64,000 nucleotides of DNA from Gautieria morchelliformis. Its lineage: Eukaryota; Basidiomycota; Agaricomycetes; Gomphales; Gomphaceae. The first letter of the stretch is position 1; each line of letters starts with the position of its first letter. This document shows positions 1 to 10,691 of the stretch, in pieces. The stretch lies in contig WHVA01000185.1 in the NCBI GenBank assembly GCA_015179125.1, positions 124,001 to 188,000 of the forward strand, written 5' to 3'. The translations under genes and the position numbers were made by a program. The notes under the pieces were generated by a model that saw only the letters and a list, made by a program, of their open reading frames with translations, was not told where the DNA came from and searched no databases.

Positions 1-2
1 CG

Positions 3-3000
3 TCGCCCACTGATCGGAGAGCGCGTGCACTTGCTGCTGCTGCTGTCAGAGCTCAGGACCAGCCTCCCCCTCCACCACAGCCTTTTGCCATCCCTTGCCC
101 TCCTCCTAGAAGCAATGTCGCTGATCCTTTTCAACAACCTGTGGCTGGGCCATCACGTCCTCCTATCCTTGCGGGGCCACCACATCCTCCTCTGCCTGCA
201 GGGCCGTCACGTCCTCCAGATCCCAGTCCTGGACAGCAGGTGGCAGCCCTTCGTGCTCAGTTAGCAGCAATCCCAGCAGCACAGCCTGTGAGAATATACA
301 GGCAGGAGCCTATACGGCCACCTCCCATTCTTCCTGTGGTTGGTTCTGCAGGAATTGCACAGTTGCGTGCTCAGGCTGCTGAGCAGTCGGCTATATTGCA
401 GCAATTGGGAAGAGGTAGACAGGCAGCTAATCCTCCTGTAGTAGGTTCTGCAGGAGTGGCAGCATTGCGTGCTCAGGCCAATGCAATAAGACCAATGCCT
501 CCGCTACTCCCTGCGCTTCTGCGGCCTTTTCAGCGACTCCCTGCACCTCCTCAACCTCTTCAGCGACTCCCTGCACCTCCTCAGCCTCCTCAGCCACTCC
601 CTGCACCTCCACAGCCTCTTCTGCCACTCCCTGCACCTCCACAGCCTCTTCTGCCACTCCCTGCACCTCCTCAGCCTCCTCAGCCACTCCCTGTACCTCG
701 GCAGCGTCCTCAGCAACCTCCTCCTCCTATTCCACTTGGTCGCTCTAGAATAATTGAGGCAGATGTGCAGCGTCATGATTTGGGTCCCATGGTTGTTTCC
801 TGCCCTGACTGTAAAGCATTGCACTGGATGGCAGAACGCCTGCAGAAATCCTCAAATGTGCGGCCCAGGTTTGGTGATTGCTGTATACAAGGAAAGGTGC
901 AGCTTCCAGAGCTGCCAGTGCTCCCTCAGCCATTGAGACGGCTCTTAGAGGGCCAGGACCCTGAGGCCAAACAGTTTCGCAAGAACATCAGGCAGTACAA
1001 TGCTGCATTTGCATTCACTTCCTTGGGAGCCGAGTTTGATCTAGATTTGCTTCGGGAGGGTCGTGGTCCATATGTCCTCAAGCTGCAGGGCGAACTGTAT
1101 CATATTCATGGCTCTCTCATCCCTAACCCTGGGAGGCGGATACAGTATGCCCAACTTTATATATATGATCCAGCATTGGCTTTGGCACAGAGGAACACGC
1201 GTAACCCAGGTCTGTCTCCAACTATCATGGGAGACTTGCAGGAAATGCTCCTCTTATGCAATCCTCATGTTCCCATATATAGACAAGCGGCTGAGAGGCT
1301 CAGAGCTCAGGGACAGAATGGTGAGATCCGGGCTAGGCTCACATACAGGGAACACAGGGATCCTAGGAGGTATAATATCCCTACTGCGGATGAGATTGCG
1401 GTGGTTCTTCCTGGAGATGGCATCAACCCTGAACCTAGGGATGTTATTGTCCAGCTCAAAGGTGGACGCTTTCGAAGGGTATCTGATATGAATCCAAACT
1501 ATGCCTCTCTTCACTGTGTCTTGCTCTTTCCCAGGGGAGAGTTGGGGTGGCAACCTGGTATTCGCTATCGCCAATTACCAGACGGGCGTGAGCGAAGTGG
1601 GCAGGTCACCCAAATTCAGTTCCATTCCTATCGTCTCTTCCAGAGAACAGAAGAACCTACAACACTCCTGCGCGCTGGCAAATTATTCCAGCAGTACATT
1701 GTAGACTCTTGGGCCGCTGCAGAGCAAAGCAGGCTGTGGTGGATCAGGACAAATCAACACACTCTCCGTGCTGAGATGTATAACCAGATGATGGATGCCT
1801 TTCATCGCAATGACAATGACAGAGATCCAAACAACTTGGGCGCAAGATCCATTCTGCCTGCCACATTTCAGGGGGGGACACGGGACATGCAGGAAAACCT
1901 GCAGAACTCTCTGGCCATTTCAAGGAAGCATGGTGTGGCAGATCTCTTTATTACCATGACTGCCAATCCCAACTGGCAGGAGGTATTGGATGCTTTGTTG
2001 CCTGGACAAACTCCTCAGGACAGGCCTGACCTGGTGTCGCGGGTGTTCCAGCTCAAAAAGAAATACCTCATTGACTTGATCGTCAAGGAAAAGATTTTTG
2101 GGGAAACCGTCGCTCGCGTCCACACCATTGAATTCCAGAAAAGGGGACTCCCACACATGCATATTCTTATCTGGTTTGAAAGAGATTCCAAGATCAGACA
2201 TCCACATGAGGTGGATTCAATGATTTCAGCAGAGTTCCCTGATCCAGAGACTCATCCTGTCCTCTACCGGTTGGTCTGTGAGCTGATGACACATGGTCCC
2301 TGTGGAGAAATGAAACCAAACGCACCCTGCATGGAAAATGGCAAGTGCAAGAAAAACTTCCCAAAGCCATTCTGTGAGGAAACCAGTCTGAATGAGGATG
2401 GATATCCAAAATATCGTCGTCGCAATGATGGAAGGCTGCACAATGTCAGAGGTGACATGCTGGACAACAGATGGGTTGTGCCATACTCTGCCCTGCTCTT
2501 GCTCAAATTATGGTGTCACATCAACCCTGAACTCACCATCAATGTGAGGTGTATCAAGTATATCCACAAGTATCTCTACAAGGGCCATGATCGGACCACC
2601 ATGGAGTTTGGTCGCACCCAGGATGAAATTAAGCAGTACCTGGACGCTCGCTATGTCAGTGCTCATGAGGCCTGTTGGAGGTTGCTGGAGCGGGAAATCC
2701 ACACCCAGGTGCCTGCAGTCATGGCACTGCCAGTCCATGAAAAGGACCACCACACAATCATCTTTGATCCCGACCAGGATGTGGACAACATCCTGGAAAG
2801 GGCTGAGGCGAAAAAGACACCGCTCATGGCTTACTTTGAGGCCAATGATATCTACCCTGAAGCACGTGATCTGCTCTATGTGGAGTTTCCTGAGCATTTT
2901 ACCTGGCACTCACAGGACAAGGTATGGACACCACGCCAAGGAGGTTATAGCATTGGTCGCCTTCACTTTGCAAACCCTAGATCAGGAGAGAGGTTTTTTG

Positions 3001-4904
3001 TGCGCACTCTCCTCACAGTGGTCAAGGGGGCTAGATCCTTTGAGGAGCTTAGGTCGGTGGATGGCATACAATATGCTACTTACAAGGAGGCCTGTCGTGC
3101 AAGGGGACTTCTGGATGATGATCAGGAGTTGAGGTTGTGTCTCCAGGAAGCCAGTGGCATGAAAACAGGTGCTCAGCTCAGACATCTCTTTGCCACCATC
3201 CTTGGCCATTGCAATCCATCGGGTCCTGGCAGACTATGGGATGGCTTCAGGGAGCACATATGTGATGATCTCAGACATCAGCTCCAAATCAGACATGGTA
3301 TGCAGGATCCACAGGACGATCAGGTTTATGATTTTGGCCTCTTTCTCTTGGAAAAAATCCTCCAGCAGGGTGGAATGTCCTTGAGCAGCTTTGATGATAT
3401 GCCTCGGGTGGCAGGCGAGTGGGAGGCCCTCATTGGAAACAGGTTCATAGCTGAGCAGAGGGACTATGACCCTGTTCAAGAGAGGCAGATGGCTGATGAG
3501 GAGGTTCCCAAGCTGAATGAGGGGCAAAGGTCTGCGCATGACCAGATATTACGGTCAGCACTGACCAGAGATGCTCATGGGAAACCTGATGGACAAATGT
3601 TTTTTGTCACTGGCTCAGGTGGCGCCGGGAAATCATTCACATGGAACACTCTAATCCACTCCTGTAGAGCAGAGAGCCTCATTGTGATTGCAGTAGCCTC
3701 ATCTGCAATGGCTGCACTTATCCTCACTAAGGGTACAACCTCTCATAGCATGCTTGGAATTCCCATTCCTGTCCATGAGCGCTCTTTCTCCTCCATCAAA
3801 AAGAACTCTGACAAGGCTGACATGCTGAGACAGGCCAGTCTCCTCATCTGGGATGAGGCTGCAATGCAGCATCGCCATGCCATAGAGGCCATTGACAGGA
3901 CACTGAGGGATTTCCTTGACCAGCCTGACAGACCCTTTGGTGGCATCACAGTCGCCTTTGGAGGTGACTTTCAGCAGACTCTCCCAATTGTCCCTAAAGG
4001 CTCCAAGGAGGATATTGTGGGAGCTACCCTTCAGAAGTCATATCTGTGGCCAAAGATCAATGTCCTCCATCTGACAGAGAACATGCGAGTGAGAAATGAC
4101 CCTGACAGAGCCAGGTTTGCAGAATGGCTGCAGAATGTGGGCCAGGGAAAGGATCTCCCACTAGATCATACGTTCTCACTGCCTCCTCACATGGTTTGTG
4201 GCCCTGGAATTGAAGATCTGATCCAGGAAATATACCCTGGCATTGGCAATCATGTCCTTGCCCAGGACAATTACTTTTTGGAGCGTGCCATCCTCTGTGC
4301 CAGAAACACTGAGGTCAATGAGATCAATTCCATGGTGTTTAGGGAGTTTCCAGGTGATGCTCAGGTCTTGCACTGCGCAAATTCCATTGAAGAATCCGAC
4401 GATGCAGATCGGTATCCTGTGGAGTATCTGAATTCCATAGAGATGGGCTGTCTTCCTCCTGCTCGCTTGGAAGTCAAGCCTGGAGTGCCTCTGATGCTGT
4501 TGCGCAATTTGGATCAGAAGCAAGGACTATGCAATGGGACAAGGTTGCGGTTGGTGAGGATAAGCATTAGAGTGTTGGAGGTCAGGATCATCTCAGGTCC
4601 ATGTGCAGGCAATATTGCTTTCATCCCCAGGATCATCATTAAGCCATCAGAGGGAGAGTTGCCTTTTGTGCTGCAAAGGAGGCAGTTTCCGGTGCGTTTG
4701 GCATTTGCAATGACTATCAACAAGTCTCAGGGACAGTCTTTGGGTACGGTTGGGCTGGACCTGAGATATCCAGTGTTTGGACATGGTCAGTTGTATGTTG
4801 GTGTATCAAGAGGGACCAACTGGAACAGAGTGAAGGTCTTGCTTGAGGAGGGTTTGGACACAACCAACATTGTATATAAAGATGTATTACTTAGAGCTCC
4901 TTGA
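3..4904 (+). CDS. Helitron Rep-helicase (RepHel), 5'-partial
   Basis: The protein nicks, joins and unwinds DNA during rolling-circle transposition. The frame is open from base 3, and no ATG in this frame precedes the proline-rich region, so the start lies to the left of the window. N-terminal part: proline-rich low complexity with 10-residue repeats. Rep domain: the HUH motif HMH is at nt 2154-2162 (context GLPHMHILIWF), preceded by FITMTANPNW and followed by a tyrosine-bearing YIHKYLYKGHD segment. C-terminal Pif1-type helicase: Walker A GSGGAGKS (about nt 3612-3635), Walker B LLIWDEAAM, GGDFQQTLPIV, LTENMRV, the late motif TINKSQGQSLG and YVGVSRGTNW. No internal stop or frameshift is seen over about 1,630 codons, so the protein may be functional. 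It ends at a TGA just before the terminal hairpin region. Confidence 0.95.
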   Translation, partial: SPTDRRARALAAAAVRAQDQPPPPPQPFAIPCPPPRSNVADPFQQPVAGPSRPPILAGPPHPPLPAGPSRPPDPSPGQQVAALRAQLAAIPAAQPVRIYRQEPIRPPPILPVVGSAGIAQLRAQAAEQSAILQQLGRGRQAANPPVVGSAGVAALRAQANAIRPMPPLLPALLRPFQRLPAPPQPLQRLPAPPQPPQPLPAPPQPLLPLPAPPQPLLPLPAPPQPPQPLPVPRQRPQQPPPPIPLGRSRIIEADVQRHDLGPMVVSCPDCKALHWMAERLQKSSNVRPRFGDCCIQGKVQLPELPVLPQPLRRLLEGQDPEAKQFRKNIRQYNAAFAFTSLGAEFDLDLLREGRGPYVLKLQGELYHIHGSLIPNPGRRIQYAQLYIYDPALALAQRNTRNPGLSPTIMGDLQEMLLLCNPHVPIYRQAAERLRAQGQNGEIRARLTYREHRDPRRYNIPTADEIAVVLPGDGINPEPRDVIVQLKGGRFRRVSDMNPNYASLHCVLLFPRGELGWQPGIRYRQLPDGRERSGQVTQIQFHSYRLFQRTEEPTTLLRAGKLFQQYIVDSWAAAEQSRLWWIRTNQHTLRAEMYNQMMDAFHRNDNDRDPNNLGARSILPATFQGGTRDMQENLQNSLAISRKHGVADLFITMTANPNWQEVLDALLPGQTPQDRPDLVSRVFQLKKKYLIDLIVKEKIFGETVARVHTIEFQKRGLPHMHILIWFERDSKIRHPHEVDSMISAEFPDPETHPVLYRLVCELMTHGPCGEMKPNAPCMENGKCKKNFPKPFCEETSLNEDGYPKYRRRNDGRLHNVRGDMLDNRWVVPYSALLLLKLWCHINPELTINVRCIKYIHKYLYKGHDRTTMEFGRTQDEIKQYLDARYVSAHEACWRLLEREIHTQVPAVMALPVHEKDHHTIIFDPDQDVDNILERAEAKKTPLMAYFEANDIYPEARDLLYVEFPEHFTWHSQDKVWTPRQGGYSIGRLHFANPRSGERFFVRTLLTVVKGARSFEELRSVDGIQYATYKEACRARGLLDDDQELRLCLQEASGMKTGAQLRHLFATILGHCNPSGPGRLWDGFREHICDDLRHQLQIRHGMQDPQDDQVYDFGLFLLEKILQQGGMSLSSFDDMPRVAGEWEALIGNRFIAEQRDYDPVQERQMADEEVPKLNEGQRSAHDQILRSALTRDAHGKPDGQMFFVTGSGGAGKSFTWNTLIHSCRAESLIVIAVASSAMAALILTKGTTSHSMLGIPIPVHERSFSSIKKNSDKADMLRQASLLIWDEAAMQHRHAIEAIDRTLRDFLDQPDRPFGGITVAFGGDFQQTLPIVPKGSKEDIVGATLQKSYLWPKINVLHLTENMRVRNDPDRARFAEWLQNVGQGKDLPLDHTFSLPPHMVCGPGIEDLIQEIYPGIGNHVLAQDNYFLERAILCARNTEVNEINSMVFREFPGDAQVLHCANSIEESDDADRYPVEYLNSIEMGCLPPARLEVKPGVPLMLLRNLDQKQGLCNGTRLRLVRISIRVLEVRIISGPCAGNIAFIPRIIIKPSEGELPFVLQRRQFPVRLAFAMTINKSQGQSLGTVGLDLRYPVFGHGQLYVGVSRGTNWNRVKVLLEEGLDTTNIVYKDVLLRAP
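530..712 (+). repeat. 30-bp tandem repeat coding a proline-rich linker
   Basis: About six imperfect 30-bp units encode the decapeptide pattern LPAPPQPLQR / LPAPPQPPQP near the N-terminal side of the RepHel protein. The unit length keeps the frame, so copy number can change without breaking the ORF. The long antisense ORFs here are by-products of the repeat. Confidence 0.85.
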
Positions 4905-4997
4905 TTTTTTTATATCCACTTCTCTTGATATGATTTATGTGTTTTACTTCATTGTACTTGATGCAAATTGATTACTTTGATTTTCTCCAAAGTACTT

Positions 4998-5072
4998 GAC
5001 CTTACTGATATGTTAGACTTACTGTTGTGTTAGACTTACTGATGCATTTGACCTTACCGAGGCGTTTGACCT
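4998..5072 (+). repeat. Subterminal 18-bp tandem repeats of the Helitron
   Basis: Between the RepHel stop and the 3' hairpin there are four to five imperfect copies of an 18-bp unit of the type TTAGACTTACTGATGCAT / TTGACCTTACCGAGGCGT. The position, next to the terminus, fits a recognition array for the Rep protein, but that role is inferred. Confidence 0.6.
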
Positions 5073-5077
5073 ACACC

Positions 5078-5105
5078 CCCGCGCGAAGCGCGGGTACCCA
5101 CCTAG
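5078..5105 (+). other. Helitron 3' terminus: hairpin plus CTAG
   Basis: The sequence CCCGCGCGAAGCGCGGG (5078-5094) forms a perfect 7-bp stem with a GAA loop. After a 7-nt gap comes CTAG (5102-5105) and then T, matching the CTRR end and A/T target rule of Helitrons. This fixes the right boundary of the element. Confidence 0.93.
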
Positions 5106-8100
5106 TTTAGCATAAAGGGAAAGAGATCTCGAGTAGATTGAATAATAAGATCACATTTTATATTTCCTTCATTCTACACGACATGTCCACCCTTCTACTT
5201 TTTGTTGCAGTGGATTAGGGAACGTGGCGGAGTAGAACAAGTGGACATGGCTGAGAGGCAAACGTGTGAGTGAAGGTGTGCAAGCTGAGAGGTGATGCGT
5301 ACCCAACGTCATGAAAACCGACGAGGAATACCTCTGCAACACTATGAATTCAGGGCTACGACGCAAGGCACCCACCCACCCACCCTCCTCACTCAAAACG
5401 TCCATGCACCTGAGGGGCTGATGGGCTTCTTGACAGCTGGAGACATTTATTCTCCTCGCCCGTGGTGATACCCCGAACCGTACGAACCGCTGATAACTCC
5501 CGTGCCTAGCTCGCGACCACAATATTATCATCAGCACCGCGCAGACCACCGCACCTTTGAGCAACAGCGTCGTGCAGAAATTCGTGTGCCCCTTCAGGAA
5601 GCGGACGCCCTGCGGCAGCCTGAGCGCATCGCTGAAGTTCCGCTCGCGGTGGTACAGACATTTGGAGAGCACCCTCCACTCGGGGTGGGCCGGCGAGCGG
5701 GACGGGGTCCGTGTCTGCATGCCATTTGTGGGAGGCCCAGCTCGGAGCGGACGACGCTCTTGGTGTACTTCTCGAGGAGGATCTGCCGGGAGTGCAGTTA
5801 AGTATAGGTATTAATTATACTGACGAGGTTAGTTCTCACTCCCGAGCGCGTAGTGCGTGGCCTAGTTACTGACCGAATATCCCCGACACTTTAAGCATAT
5901 ACAGTTTGTAGCGACTCAAGCAGTAGGCGATAATCAAAACGCCTCGCCAGTCCGCCAATTGCTCACAAGAGGTTTTGATTAGCTGTGGATTATCATTCAT
6001 TCAAACGTCCGACGATTTAAGTCAAAACCAGGTAATTGTTTATCATTTGAGCCAAAGACTGTCTACGACAACTCGATGTGTCTGAGCCTCAGGGTGTCAA
6101 ATCGTCGAGCGATCTGACTCGTGGGCGATGGCAGACTTGCATATATATGTCGTTCGAGGAAAATATCGGGGTGGTGGTGTGTCATCGCTATCCTGGTTAT
6201 TCTGTTCCCCAGGACCTCGCAGACATCCTGATCCTGTATCCGCCCCAAACCGGGCACCTGCTGCAGATGGCATGAAGCTCCGTAGCTATTGGCAAGGCAT
6301 ATTAGTCTCAGAACGGTATTAAGATTGGAGAATACACAGCGACATCCACAACGCGCATGGCAGTAATACTGGTATTGGTGTACGTGGGGCATCTTCTGGT
6401 AGTACTAGCGCCAACCTGAGTCGATTGGTCTTGTACTTGAATCGCCCAACATCCGGGACACGATTCTACAACGTTATTCCAGCGTAGGGGCGGTCATTCG
6501 GTTGTGTTTCCACGACTGTTTACAAACTGTATTAGCCTCGGGAAAGGCCCCAAATCGGAAAACACACGGAGGTCACAAAGTTTCACACGTACTAGAGGGA
6601 TTTCAACATGAATGTCATCTTCCTGTATCGCCCGTCCGTGTTTGTTGAACGTATACTGGTATTGCTTGACTTTGTTATCAACCATTGACGCTAGATTCCT
6701 CAGGATTATTTTCACTGAACCAAGATCAACAAGATCTGCCGCCGGCTGACATAGAGGGACCAACATACATCGATCCCTCTTATTCATGTAGTCGAGGATA
6801 AAGGAGCGCGGCTTCTTTATCCGCGACTGCATGAAGTAGAGCGATCGGCGCACTCTATCGCCTGATGCGTCAAAGGTACGATAATCGACTTTCGCAGTTC
6901 AATCAACTCCTTCGTGTGAACGAATGCGTAGGCATCTTCAATACTCTCAGGCCGAAAGTATTGGAGACGCCTACGGATTCGTCCACACCAGCTTAGTCGC
7001 TACGGGACATGAGAGTCCGGGAGTTGGTTTGGGTGATGAAGATGAGAGCGCGCCCGAAAAAACGAGCTTATATAATTCTGCGGAAGTCGAAATGATATTA
7101 GCTTTTTTGCTAGTCCCGCACAGGACAACAGGTTGTAGGTTGGGGTTACTCTGGAGCTCGAAATAAAACCTGTAAGAGATAAGTGCGTTCTAGTCCCACA
7201 TCAGGACCATCATCCATGGTGGACAAGCCGTGCTCTGCGTACCCTCTTGCACCAAGGAACTCGTCCGTCAACGTCGATGTCACCGGAAGCGGGTGCAAGC
7301 TGCACTAGGCCGTGCAAGCGAGTGAAGTGACTCGTCGAATGCTGGAAGCCTAGTAAGTAGCGCCAATAGAGAGCTGGCGTTACCTCGACTCAGTTCCTGA
7401 GGAATTAATTCTATCAAGAGGATGGTTCCCCGGTTCAAGATCTAGATCTTGACAATCATGTCAATGATGACTACATTGCCGGCACTAACAGCTCAGACAC
7501 GCATTGAATTCCCGCGCTGGCATTCTGGTTTAAGCCCTATATTACTAACTGTTGTAGTTCGGCGACGTCCGCTGATCTGAGCTCTGACTCTCGCCGCAGA
7601 CGTTGTTAAGGTCATGCTAACGTACCGTCCACTTATATCTATGTACATATATCTGTCCCCAGGCTCTGAATATCTAACCTTAACAGGACCAGGTCTGTAC
7701 GTACCTTAGCAGAGGTCCGAGGCCATTGCACCCCTGTTTAGGTCCGTTCATGCAGGCGATGTCTCCGGTCTTCGTATAGCTGTATCACCGCGTTTTAAGG
7801 GTTGGTAATTGTCGTCTGAGAACCTGCAAATAAGTCAGTTTACATTGGTGCTCAGCAAAAGAGTAGGCGAGGTACGCAGATCTCCAGATAGGTCTGACCA
7901 ATCCTAGGATGCGTGCACATTAGATACGCACGTCATTGACCGTGCATCTGAGTGCATCACCTATTCTGATGTGTAAATACCCGAGTGAATCATATTGTAA
8001 GTGAGCCGGAACGGCCTTGCGCATATAGTCTACTTGGAGCGCAGTGACCTACAGACACACCTGCTTGTAACAGGTAATTGTATTCCAAACCAGTATGATA

Positions 8101-8277
8101 TAATTTAACCCACAGACATATATTAAACTAAACGGAGATAATATTATTTGAAATCATGTTAACACGTGTCGTCATCGATATCGATCCATTACCCTAGAAC
8201 GCGTCCATACACCTCCATCCTTTCTCTGGAGCTTATATATTATACCAGTAGTACTAGTCCCGTTCCTCGATACCGGC
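5106..8277. other. Non-annotated stretch right of the Helitron
   Basis: No recognisable gene. Two unassigned minus-strand ORFs are the best coding candidates: 5169-5720 (183 codons, in a GC- and CpG-rich patch, with a stretch such as HPEWRVLSKCLYHRERN) and 6494-6853 (119 codons). Neither shows a known motif. The rest is stop-rich with no repeat structure noticed. It may hold diverged host exons that cannot be assembled by eye. Confidence 0.4.
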
Positions 8278-9340
8278 ATGCGGGTCGTCAGCCATGACCT
8301 GAGTGGCCCATATGCCAAGCCGCTGCCGAGACACGAGAAGCTCTTTGGAAGGAGCTTGAGGATGGATCCACGACCGAGCCCGAGTCCGATGAAGAACTGG
8401 TGGATCCCAGATCTTTACTGCATGGGAAAAAGCCAGGTAAGCGCAACTTGGAAACTGAAGACGGACCGGAAGAACGTGTAAGGAAGAAAGCGGCTCACTC
8501 TAACTCCACTCATATCGGTGGGTTGAATAAGGTCATGAACGTGAAAGCACACGCGTACTCACCATGGTGTGCAGGCTCCAATACTATGCGTCAGGGTGGC
8601 GCTCCCACGAGAACGGAACAAGGACCAAACGCCGCAACCTTCGAGGGCCAAGGAGACCGGTATTTATTACACCTTATGACTTACCACAGCAGCAGCACAC
8701 ACGACCCCATGGAAGAACTGACAATGTAATATATTAGATACACCAAATGATCAGCTGACATATATCTTACCCTAATCTGGAAGGCCTGGTGCACACGTGG
8801 AGATAAATATCGGGCAGGCCTTGGTGCAGGAGCACAACCGTAAGTGTGATTGTTATGGTGACAGGCATACTGAGATGTACTTACAATAGAAGGATTGTCA
8901 GACGATCATGAGAGGAATCACCGAGTCAAACACCGGTCACTTGGCATACAGTCGCAGCTTCCTCAAAGGGGTCGATCCTTGAAAATATCTAGCAGACGCA
9001 GGGGTGGCTCTATCACCACAGTGTCCAGCTCAGACAAGTGGAAATTACTTGCCAAGACCAAAATGGCCCATCTCACTTCTGACAAAAAAATGCTGAAAGA
9101 TGAGCTTCAGGTCAGCTCCATGAACCGTAATCATGACATATACAATCTCACCGTCTCACAGAACATTGTACGAAGAATAACCGCCTGATCCTGGACAAAA
9201 CTGCAGATTTAGCAGTCGCTGAGATCAACGTGAGTCATGTGTACGCATGGTCTTGGGCTGTGTAATGACGCGCATATAGTCAACAGACCGAGTCCGAGAA
9301 ACATGATGACATGGCACTTACACAGGCTCTAGTACCACCC
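8278..9340 (+). CDS. Possible multi-exon host gene of unknown function (weak)
   Basis: Several plus-strand segments look coding but are not recognised. One around 8310-8520 reads as an acidic/basic stretch (KELEDGSTTEPESDEELVD, then KKPGKRNLETEDGPEERVRKK). Another at 9030-9120 reads KWKLLAKTKMAHLTSDKKML, followed in another frame by a helix-prone piece (NNRLILDKTADLAVAEIN, about 9160-9222) that ends at a GTGAGT donor. The charge pattern suggests a nuclear or coiled-coil protein, but this is only an impression. Exon limits, start and stop are not fixed. It could also be chance ORFs. Confidence 0.3.
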
Positions 9341-9860
9341 CGCGCACGGCGTGTGCTGCTTCGCGCCGCGTGACCCTGCGGTAGAGGCGCTGAGGAGGGC
9401 GAGTGGGAGCGCGTGGAAAGGCGGTGGATGTGTGCAGTGGACGGGGATGTCGATGGGGAAGAGCGGGAGGGGCGAGGAGGAGAAGAAATGCTGCGAGAGG
9501 CGATAAGAATGTTAACGGACTGTGCGAGTGGAATTTGAACGGCCTGCAACCACGACTGCTTCCCGCACATGCAGCGGCAGCCCGCGGCCCCTGTGCTGTC
9601 CGCGCTGTCGCCGCGGGCACATGCACCCGAACCTGGACCCGGCGGCACACACGCACACAGCCCCGCACATTCACACGCCCGCGCCCTTCCCTGTGCCGTC
9701 GCCGCTCTCGCCGTTCCCCCGCGCACCGTGGTTCGTGACGTGTGGTGTGCGCGCGCTGCGGGGCACGAAAAGCAAAAAGGAGACATGTCCATGACCGTGA
9801 TGTGGCCCAGTGCTACTGGCCCACACGGGGTGAACACATCACGGTCATGGTGGTGGTGGT
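9280..9860. other. CpG-rich patch with dense overlapping ORFs, ends in a hairpin
   Basis: This segment is much richer in GC and CpG than its surroundings and is open in several frames on both strands as a result. No motif favours any of them. It ends with the 16-bp inverted repeat at 9789-9850. Confidence 0.4.
9789..9850. repeat. Perfect 16-bp inverted repeat
   Basis: CCATGACCGTGATGTG at 9789-9804 is the exact reverse complement of 9835-9850, with a 30-nt loop that itself holds a short GGCCCAGT/ACTGGCC inverted pair. It could be a small foldback element or a transcript hairpin. No target duplication was identified. Confidence 0.7.
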
Positions 9861-10691
9861 GAGAGAGAGGAAGAACGAGTGTACTCTAATTACATAAGGT
9901 CGGGATCCGAAAGGACTTTAGAGAATTCTACTAGTACCTAGTAGCTTACCGTATTAAACTTTGTTCTATATGTTGCAGGCATATAAGCGCTTGGAAGGGC
10001 ATGGTGTTGCTTTAGGATGAATATATGTGCTCGCAGCAACGTTATGTTATTATGGGGTGTTCGAAGACCGATCTGTGACAAGTGCTTGGCTAATTCAGAG
10101 ATATTTAGAGATATTTAGATGACTGACCTCGTTGGGTATTCTCGATGCGATCCACTGGCGCAAGTACCGATGTTCGGTCGGATTCTGGTTCGGTCTGGGG
10201 TATTCAGACATTCAACTGTGCTGACATACTCAAACCAGAGACTATACAAGAATACTTTCAATTATGTGCTACATTCTTATGGGTTCATGAGGACTTGATC
10301 TACAAATACTAACCCATAAAACGCGGTGTATCTCAGAAAGCACTTTACGATTTTTTTAACAGCACTAGCTGTAATTCGGCGCCCAAGCCTAGTGCCATCT
10401 CACTCAATGACGCACGGTACCCCGCGCCGCGCGTTCGAGCCATTCCGCCGGCGGCTCGTGTTGGATGAGTACTGTGCCTGCGACAAAAGGAGGAAACAAG
10501 AAATCATTACAAGCTTACATAAGTAAGTAGTCAGTACTTACATAGTCTTGAAAAGACGTCGGCACGTGACCATTTTTCACTCTCGGACTGGTGCATCGCT
10601 GGTCATGCAAAACCGGAACGAGCTCGGTATTGGAGTACAAACGGTCGTTCCCATATCATCAATGTGACCTTCTACAAATGCTGATGATAGC

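Larger units (their letters stand above)
1..5105 (+). mobile_element. Helitron (5' end outside window), right terminus at 5105
   Basis: Rolling-circle transposon. The window opens inside the element. It encodes a Rep/helicase protein, and about 170 bp after the stop codon it ends in the canonical Helitron 3' terminus: a perfect 7-bp GC stem (5078-5094) followed 7 nt later by CTAG, with T as the next base. No terminal inverted repeats or target duplication are expected for this class. The long open frame suggests recent activity. The left TC terminus is not in the window, so autonomy cannot be proved. Confidence 0.92.

Noticed and set aside
427..824. Minus-strand ORFs over the proline-rich repeat
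   Set aside because: They are mirror readings of the 30-bp repeat inside the RepHel frame and have no motif.
9280..9837. 185-codon minus-strand ORF
   Set aside because: It lies in a CpG-rich patch where many frames are open on both strands; composition is low-complexity Ala/Arg/Pro/Ser and there is no family match.
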